Assembly: GCA_030062745.1 (NCBI GenBank)
Contig: CP099841.1
Coordinates: 12,590,970-12,654,969, forward strand
Direction: 5' to 3'
Length of the DNA stretch: 64,000 nucleotides
DNA from: Capitulum mitella
Taxonomy: Eukaryota > Arthropoda > Thecostraca > Pollicipedomorpha > Pollicipedidae
In this document: positions 58,401 through 64,000 of the stretch, in pieces
Position numbering within the stretch: position 1 is the first letter of the stretch
Layout: the number at the start of each line of letters is the position of its first letter
Notes under the pieces: generated by a model
Databases searched by the model: none
What the model saw: only the letters and a program-made list of their open reading frames with translations
What the model was told of the DNA's origin: nothing
Program-made: the position numbers and the translations under genes

Positions 58401-61400
58401 GGTATGCAGAAAGAAGCGCTTGCATACCTTGACCTTCGTTCCATTGGGCATTGGTAGCCGCCAGACCAGTCGACGCCTCTGCCCAACCGTCGCCGTCTCG
58501 TCTGCAGTCCTCTGGACGGAAACGTGAGCTCTAAACCACTCCCACCGTGCCTCCACTGTTACCATCTTCACGCTTTTGTTCATGGCCTCTCGCTGAACTT
58601 CGGTCCCAGAAGCAGTGCAGTTCAGCGTGCACCCTGCCGTGCAACTGCTAAGAGCAGTAAGGAGGGAATGTTTACGTGCATAGTTGATTCTCTTCTGAAG
58701 GCAGCTGACTGCACGACTGCTTTGGTGCCGTAGCGGAGGTGGGACGTTGATCCATTTGGACGACCTCAGCGATGCGAGGCTGGTCTGCCAGTTCACAGAC
58801 GGAGGACTGACCGACTGGAGCGTTAACATCGGAAGTGGAGGGAGGGTCAGGCGCAGTGGCAGCCACCATGGAAGGCCGGTAACTGGGGTCTACGAAGTTG
58901 GCCGCAGCCGACTTGTCTGTTCGACTGGTGGCTGCAGTGGCGGGCGGATGCTACAGATGTTTTGATGAGAGGAATGGGGCGCGGATGCGGTCGTAGCTGC
59001 ATCAGCGGTATGTGGTGGGCACCACGGATTTGTTGAGCCAGAGGACGACGGCAAGATTGCAGTTGCAAGTGCGGCAGGGATGAGTGGCGGGCACCATTTC
59101 AGATCTCCTGGGCCCCCTGAAACGCGCCGCCGCTTAGGAAGTGTCATCAGGCGTTACATTTGTATGCCTAGTTGATCGGTTTTCCAACACATCCACAGCC
59201 AGTTCGACGGAGACGTGACCGTTATACAATATTTCTAAGGGACTGGACATATCACAGTCAAACGAACAGCTCAGATCACCGAGGCTCGATGCTCGATGCT
59301 CGATGCACGACGGGCTCGTCGGCGACAGTGTGACCTCGGTCGTGTCGGGTTTTGGAGGTGTGCCGGTCGCCGGCGTTTTGACGTTCTTACCCGTTCAGAG
59401 ACAGTTTATGTGCCTTACATGACACCTTGATGCAGACGCGTTGCATGCGTCTGTGCAGCACACTTGCGTAACACACTGCATACAAACGCTGGAACACCCT
59501 GATCCGTACCATCAGAACACGGGCCGCGCTAGCGCCCTGGTCTGCAGGTGATGTCCAGCATGCTTTGTCTTTAACATTGCTAAAGACTGGTCGTCCTCTT
59601 CTGAAAGAAGTCAAACCTTCATTTGGGCACGGTTCCAGATCGGTGTGGGTATTTTTTGAGCATGGCGTATTAAGTCCGTACAGTAGACCAGTGAATACAG
59701 CATTGCTTACGCTTATCACTGTGCCTCCACTGTGTGAGCAAACTGGACCATGAATTGGTCCTGATAACCCCAAAGTAAACAGCATGTTCATTGTGGAGGA
59801 AAGTCGTCTCCGGCGTAGGAAGTTGACATTTCCCATTCGCTTATGCCACTCAGTAACGTACTAAGCTGATTACATGCAGGAGCATCGTCGAGAACATGTG
59901 AAAATCCCAAAAGAGTCACGTTTGTTTTTGTTCACGGAATACCATTTACCCACGGTTTCGCGAAAAGTCCGCGTTCGGATGGTGCATTTCACGACGCAAA
60001 AACTGGCCTTCGCACTGGGGTTGCCTCGTGCGCAAATCGTATGCAGAACAGTGAAATTACGCATTTGTATAACGATGTGTTACTAAAGCGTTCTTTGCGT
60101 GCTTTCCTGTGTGAGGCATGTGACAAAGGCTCATGGACCGCCTCGCACGAAGGCAATGACGTCACAGGTATTGAAGTAATTTGCTCCGGAAGATTCGCAC
60201 TTCCCTGATTGTCAGTCAGTTGTCTGCAGTCTCATGAAGATGTTATGCATTCAGCACGGACTAACATGTCAGCCGCCGATTTGTTGTCCTTTTCGCCGCT
60301 ATTGTCCCTGTACACGTCTTCCTACTGTGTTCCATTTTCACTGCTGCCGGGCTGCAGTGGCTCGAGCTCAAACGCCTTCAGAGTTGACAGAGGCGTATAA
60401 TGCCACTGACCATTCTGTCTGTCCTTCCAGTCAGCACGAATATATTTCCTTCCTCTTCTTATCTTGCCATCCATTCCTTCGGATGCTTGATAGGAAATGC
60501 CGGCTGCTCGAACAACCAGTCATTCGTGGCACCAGGTAAATTGTACGCCAAAGCCTCAAAACGTAGTGGACTGGCTGCCGCCAGTGAAATAGTCTCCAAC
60601 TGACGTGACGTGCAGTGCCGGATACAGAGCAATAGGGACATGTGTCGTACCTCCGATATTACAGTTCACGAACTTAAAATGTCGCCTTGTACAGTTAATG
60701 AACTTAAAATATCGCTGTCAAAAAACAAATGCAAGTTAAAAAATGAAATACTGTCACCCGCCACTTCCTGGATTCGTCTGCCTGCGCAGTACTTACAGTC
60801 GTAGTAAATAACGTAAACAGTATTGCAAATCGCGGGGACCTCAGTTGCGAAGAAACGAAGGAACGCGAAAGATTCACAGTTCGCGGAGATCTCCGAAAAT
60901 CATCCGTGTAACAAAGGTAGAAGAACGTGTCTCTGGAATGCGTTCTTCTGCATTTATGTTTTCATGCTTTCATTGCGGTAACACTGGGAAATGAACGCAA
61001 GACAGAGATTTGTTCTTTGACGTCATAGGCGGTAGATGTTCTAAAGGCGGTACGTTGATTTGCCACGCTGAAACCATTTGCGCGTTTTTTGTCTTGGTGA
61101 GCCTCTCACGAACGAAGAAGATGCGTTTTTCGGATAACTTAGGACGATTACATTTGTTTTAAAAATTAACATGTGTGTCATGTTTTAGAAGGTACGCGTC
61201 ACTGAGACGATTCCACTGGCGTGAAAAACTTAAATTCACCAAAAAATGAGTTCAGCTATTTTGCCCTTGCACGACAGGTTTGATGACGTTATTCGGTGTT
61301 CAGGATGCCAGATCACCTACCCGACGCGCTAGATGTGCCTCACGTTACTACATATATTTCACCCTGATGTCACTGGTCTCGTCCCCACTGCAGTACATTG

Positions 61401-64000
61401 AGAAGGCTTAATGCACCAGTTGCATGCGTGTGAACCGTGTCCAGGCTGTGCCCTGTGCCGGCGCGGTGTGCTCTCCGGCAGCCGTGTGACGCCTGGTTCT
61501 CTGCCGCCAGCTGCGTGGGCTACAACGAGGTGGTGGGCCGCCAGCGTGGGAGTGGTGTCGGCGTGCTGAGCGTGACGGCCGAGGAGGCGGCGCCGCGCCG
61601 TCCGACGCTGCTGAACGCTGCGCCGGCCGGCCCGCTCCGCGTGGCGGCCAACAGCAGCCTGGTTGTGCCGTGTGTGGCGGACGGCAGGCCTCCGCCGGAC
61701 GTGCGCTGGACCAGAGTCGACGGTCAGTGGCGCTGCCGCCGCCGGCCGGGCCCGACCGGTGCGGCCGCACTGGGTCCCGGGCCGGCCCTTGTGTGTGTTT
61801 TCAGGAGCTGGCTGGTGTGTACTGGGGAGTCTTATGTTTGTGTTTGATCATGACGCAGGGTTTGATTGTCAGTGCTGCCTGTTGCGCGGTGTGGTTTTTG
61901 ATCTGTGCAGCTGTGTACATCACCTGCTGTTGTGGAGGTGGTAGGACGTTTCCTGGTTCCTACTCGGTCCCTCCTTGACCTGTCGTGACAGCTGCGGAGA
62001 TGTCCATTGTCCGGGTTCCCACTTGGTGCCTCCTTGTCCTGTCACGGCTACTGTGGAGGTGGTCGGTTCCCTCTCGGTGCCTCCTTGTCCTGTCACGGCT
62101 GCTGTGGAGGCGGTCGGTTCCCTCTCGGTCCCTCCTTGTCCTGTCACGGCTGCTGTGGAGGCGGTCGGATCCCTCTCGGTGCCTCCTTGTCCTGTCACGG
62201 CCGCTGTGGAGGTGGTTGATGTCCCGGTTTCCACTCGGTCTCCCTCTTGATGGTGGCCTGCGTGTTCGGCAGGTGACGCCGTACCTCCGTCGGCCGTGAC
62301 GGCCGGCGGCAGTCTGCGGCTGAGCGCCGTCCGCTACCAGGACGCCGGCGTCTACGTCTGCACGGCCAGCAACACTGCCGGCCAGGTCTCACAGGTAACA
62401 GCGGCTGGCCGGCTCGACCTCAGAGACTCTGTCACTGCCCGGAATACCCTTATGCAAACTTTCATGTCAGCTGTGCGAAATGTGCGTGACACATTGGTGC
62501 TTGCTTGTGACTTATGTTGGCGTTTCAGTCTGGATCTCTTTGTAAAGTGGTCTAGAGAAAACGGTGACTGAGTATTTGTGTCTGTGTTATTTTACTGTAA
62601 GATCTTGCCAAGGGTGTGTGAAATTCAGACACTGTCACAGTGCTCATTGACTTGTTTTTCAAGAAGAGGCCACCATACAATACTGAGTGTGTGGTTATGA
62701 TGTGCAGAAGAGCGCGGTTGCAGTGCCGATTGTCTGTCTGGTCGGCGGGAGACCACGGTGCAGGTGCGGGGTGTCTGCGCATCGTCCCCAGAAGACCACA
62801 GTGTAGCGTTATATGTGGTGGGATAGAGTCCACGATGGAGGCGTTGACAATCTGTGTGTGGCCGGCAGGAGACGACGGTGGAGGTGCTGGTGCCGCCCGT
62901 GCTGACGTCGCAGCCGCCGCCGCTGATGAAGCTGCAGACGGCCCGCCTGCTGCGGCTGGTCTGCAAGGCCGACGGACACCCGCCGCCCGCCATCACCTGG
63001 CTCAAGGACGGACACCGTATCACATCGGAGAAGGGCCGCATCCGCGCCAAGCAAGGAGAGCTCGTCATCGTGTGAGCAGCGCTCTGTGTGACTGGCCTCG
63101 CCATGGGCGTCATGTGGCCGTGCTGACAGCGTGCCCGAGAGCCCGTAACCAGCCGCCCGATCTGGCGGACCGCGTACTGACATATCATAATGGGCGCTGC
63201 TGGATCGGCTTCACGGTTAGGGATTGTGTCGCGAACTCAGGCCCACGGGCCGACGTATATGGCCGCTGTTCATGCTCAAGTTGTTCCTGTAATTGTGTGA
63301 AAGATCTGCTTCCGCTGATAAGCCCGGCTGGCATTCGCAGTGATGTTTTTGCGTTTTTTTTCTAGTTGCAGATGAAGTTTTTGCACGTGTGTCTGTTTGT
63401 CGGTCGTCTTACGCCGTTGGTTGTTCGACAGTAACCTGCAGACGGCCGACGCCGGCATCTACCAGTGCCTGGCGTACAACGTGGCGGACTACGCGGCGGC
63501 AGCCGTGCATTTGGCCAAGAGTCGCTCGGCGCCGCTGGAGCCGCCCAGCGGATTGCGGACCGCTGACATCACCAGCCGGTCGGCGCGCGTCTCCTGGAAC
63601 GTGACCCATCCGGAGAAGTATCTGGCCTACACGGTGCACTGCCGAAAAACGGCCGACGGTGAGCCGCTCTCGGCCGTCAGTGGACGGACGGTCGTTGGGA
63701 GCGAAGGGGAAGGGGGTGTTTCAGCAATCAGCTGCCATGTGGTGGTGTTGCCGTTGCTGCCTCTGGAACTGTCAGCTGTAATGTCAGGGCTGTCTACGGT
63801 AGCGAATCATGACCCTGAAATGCACCCGCGGTGCTGCCGTACCTGGGAACTCGGACCGTGGCACCACACCGTCCTCTTCGAGCTAATGCCTACTTTTTCG
63901 GTGCCGCCAGATCTGGACGCGGACGCGAAGGTGTCGGGCCCGAACGTGTCGTCGTACACCCTGCAGGGGCTGAAGCCCTTCACCAGCTACACCGTCTACG
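49321..64000 (+). CDS. Ig/fibronectin III cell-surface receptor, protogenin/IGDCC-like (partial at window end)
   Basis: Exons 49,321-49,414, 51,993-52,073, 55,369-55,719, 55,958-56,177, 61,511-61,722, 62,273-62,394, 62,869-63,071, 63,432-63,658 and 63,911-64,000+ join in phase to about 533 residues and continue past the window. A signal peptide (CLLCLCLVVGVAVSQ) and a short linker precede four Ig domains. Each Ig domain has its Cys pair, Trp and D-A-G-x-Y-x-C end (AELACAV/AGIYQC; VLLQCSL/AGEYSC; LVVPCVA/AGVYVC; LRLVCKA/AGIYQC). A fibronectin III domain begins at EPPSGLRTADITSRSARVSW. Several N-x-S/T sites are present. Four Ig then FN3 is the plan of the DCC/neogenin/protogenin/IGDCC group; Ihog/CDON-type receptors are the main alternative. 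Such proteins act in cell recognition and guidance. The symbol is left open because the rest of the protein is unseen. Confidence 0.8.
49415..51992 (+). other. Ig-receptor intron 1, CpG-poor
   Basis: It contains the inverted Penelope-like pair (49,950-51,300). I read no CG dinucleotide between about 49,910 and 50,823. Confidence 0.65.
49950..51300. mobile_element. head-to-head inverted pair of Penelope-like 3' fragments
   Basis: The interval is one imperfect inverted repeat centred near 50,620. Examples are 49,981-50,075 against 51,175-51,270, 50,259-50,315 against 50,930-50,975, and gtagatgcatggttgtcct against the reverse complement at 50,652-50,671. The left arm on the minus strand reads LPILGDIYIRDCDPLISRQI and the right arm on the plus strand ILGAVYITDCNPLINVQV. 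This resembles the C-terminal end of GIY-YIG endonuclease domains of Penelope-like retroelements ('LEALYIRDxxPxLNxQ'). Coding directions point outward and both copies are decayed, so they are dead. Inverted terminal arrangements are known for this group. Confidence 0.6.
51993..52073 (+). CDS. Ig-receptor exon 2 (linker)
   Basis: Acceptor ctctttttcag, donor TTAG/gtaagt, phase 1 on both sides. It encodes ESPPTSDTLQGASQLQSDFG then LPSPGSL. No domain is present; it is accepted on splice sites and phase. Confidence 0.65.
   Translation, partial: RVHLPQTHCRVQASYRATLDYRLQGH
52074..55368 (+). other. Ig-receptor intron 2 with decayed retroelement
   Basis: The intron hosts the CR1-like relic (52,555-54,340). 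CpG content recovers from about 54,500. The frame of exon 3 stays open upstream to about 55,192, so a longer exon 3 cannot be excluded, but only acceptors at about 55,350 and 55,368 fit the phase. Confidence 0.6.
52555..54340 (+). pseudogene. decayed CR1-like non-LTR retrotransposon (reverse transcriptase)
   Basis: Fragments in collinear order are EYKTGKIVEMDKEAAEVLEE (pre-RT region), a broken NLRPVCVT patch, DFSKALDTVPHQML (RT block 'DFSKAFDTVPHQ'), FLTRTQQQLNV, a block around 'FADDMKMY' (53,476-53,500), KCKVMHFSS-like text and then RRKAAKLVKEIRHVSYEERL with SWSHKLL (3' end of pol). Many stops and shifts show it is inactive. No endonuclease or ORF1 is seen, which fits a 5'-truncated copy. 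Confidence 0.8.
55369..55719 (+). CDS. Ig-receptor exon 3 (Ig domain 1)
   Basis: Acceptor ccctgcag (an alternative at 55,351 also keeps phase), donor GCCG/gtaagt. It encodes a basic Pro-rich lead, ELRNQTTMRFTREPQSQVV, then KNGASAELACAVNVDGVTIQ, WLYGGKPLEP and NDAGIYQCKVLSVDG. Confidence 0.88.
55958..56177 (+). CDS. Ig-receptor exon 4 (most of Ig domain 2)
   Basis: Acceptor ttccgcag, donor TACAG/gtgagc. It encodes FAVSPANTSAPAGGTVLLQC, ARISWLRDGQPLDVNGTE and LIIRRLAGQDAGEY; the second Cys comes from the next exon. Confidence 0.93.
56178..61510 (+). other. Ig-receptor intron 4 with nested transposase-like relic
   Basis: A 5.3-kb CpG-normal intron. A decayed transposase-like gene lies at 57,110-59,147 on the minus strand. 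The stretch 59,150-61,500 shows no supported gene. Confidence 0.65.
57110..59147 (-). pseudogene. decayed transposase-like gene nested in an intron
   Basis: Read from the minus strand in shifting frames: a Pro/Ser-rich start (MTLPKRRRVSGG, 59,147); KVCKRFFLHTLGLR (about 58,430-58,390); APKRRYLPSELTIRAMSEDF then GTACSFQTYRNVL (58,255-58,135); VLWHEAAAERDAEDVAYTFL, YGDRTYMTMYTDYCSAQNKN and ALLTILLQAVNG (57,810-57,620); KGHTAMSVDSHHPV after a shift near 57,585; and a conserved-looking end LLPLMPTHKRGIF (about 57,165). The order RVCKxxFLxxLGI, RxYLPSxLTI, D-C-A-x-Q-N-K-N and GHT-x-M-x-x-D is that of a widespread, transposon-derived animal protein family that I cannot name with certainty. At least two to three frame changes make it a pseudogene. 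Confidence 0.65.
61511..61722 (+). CDS. Ig-receptor exon 5 (end of Ig 2, start of Ig 3)
   Basis: Acceptor ctgccgccag, donor GACG/gtcagt. It encodes CVGYNEVVGRQRGSGVGVLS, then LRVAANSSLVVPCVADGRPP and PDVRWTRVDG. Confidence 0.93.
61950..62217 (+). repeat. intronic 51-bp minisatellite
   Basis: Four close copies start at 62,014, 62,065, 62,116 and 62,167 (ggttccctctcggtgcctcc...), preceded by a more decayed copy. Since 51 is a multiple of three, the array stays open in several frames (for example 61,975-62,250), but it lies between exons 5 and 6 and is not coding in the gene model. Confidence 0.93.
62273..62394 (+). CDS. Ig-receptor exon 6 (end of Ig 3)
   Basis: Acceptor gttcggcag, donor CAG/gtaaca. 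It encodes AVPPSAVTAGGSLRLSAVRY then QDAGVYVCTASNTAGQVSQ. Confidence 0.93.
62869..63071 (+). CDS. Ig-receptor exon 7 (start of Ig 4)
   Basis: Acceptor ggccggcag, donor ATCGT/gtgagc. It encodes ETTVEVLVPPVLTSQPPPLM, LLRLVCKADGHPPPAITWLK and GHRITSEKGRIRAKQGELVI. Confidence 0.94.
63432..63658 (+). CDS. Ig-receptor exon 8 (end of Ig 4, start of FN3)
   Basis: Acceptor gttcgacag, donor GACG/gtgagc. It encodes NLQTADAGIYQCLAYNVADY, then PSGLRTADITSRSARVSWNV and EKYLAYTVHCRKTADG, the first half of a fibronectin III domain with its conserved Trp. Confidence 0.94.
63911..64000 (+). CDS. Ig-receptor exon 9 (FN3, cut by window end)
   Basis: Acceptor ggtgccgccag. It encodes DLDADAKVSGPNVSSYTLQG then LKPFTSYTVY, the conserved L.P.T.Y..Y strand of FN3. 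It is open to the last base of the window. Confidence 0.92.

Overview
The window is eukaryotic nuclear DNA and most probably comes from an arthropod; a crustacean-like genome is plausible, but the species cannot be fixed from sequence alone. The case rests on GT-AG introns with matching phases, exons far more GC-rich than many introns, abundant transposon relics and minisatellites, and closest recalled matches to insect/arthropod proteins (Hrp48/Hrb27C and Approximated). There are no bacterial operons, CRISPR arrays or viral genomes.

Layout. Positions 1 to about 17,590 hold no gene I can support: they carry tandem and dispersed repeats and one CpG-rich, promoter-like block at about 3.69-4.19 kb. 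From 17,793 to 27,011 (+) lies an eight-exon gene for a two-RRM hnRNP of the Hrp48/DAZAP1 type (455 residues as joined). Convergent to it, on the minus strand, is a DHHC palmitoyltransferase of the ZDHHC14/18/9 - Approximated type, coding from 42,804 down to 27,972, with a probable non-coding first exon ending at 48,550. One of its exons (31,019-30,879) seems to carry a one-base frame break in a GC-rich alanine-coding stretch. From 49,321 (+) to beyond the window end runs a transmembrane-receptor-like gene: signal-peptide exon, linker exon, four Ig domains and the start of a fibronectin III domain, most like the protogenin/IGDCC-DCC group. Its first exon and the palmitoyltransferase first exon face away from each other across about 770 bases, which suggests a bidirectional promoter.

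Mobile DNA sits mainly in introns. It comprises an LINE ORF1-like relic (39.4-40.1 kb), a 1.15-kb element with terminal inverted repeats (45.0-46.2 kb), a head-to-head inverted pair of Penelope-like 3' fragments (49.95-51.3 kb), a decayed CR1-like reverse transcriptase (52.6-54.3 kb) and a decayed transposase-like gene on the minus strand (57.1-59.1 kb). Minisatellites with units of 39, 41, 51 and 63 bp, and several more degenerate arrays, are scattered through the window.

The most striking large-scale signal is CpG mosaicism. Three blocks (about 17.96-21.47, 44.93-48.54 and 49.59-54.02 kb) are almost free of CG dinucleotides, and each begins shortly after the first exon of one of the three genes. 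The promoters, the 3' halves of the genes and the upstream intergenic DNA keep CpG. This looks like the footprint of germline gene-body methylation of 5' introns. The genes show no evident shared pathway: one is RNA regulation, one is membrane-protein lipidation and one is cell-surface recognition. I found no convincing new molecular system; the findings list gives the leads worth checking.
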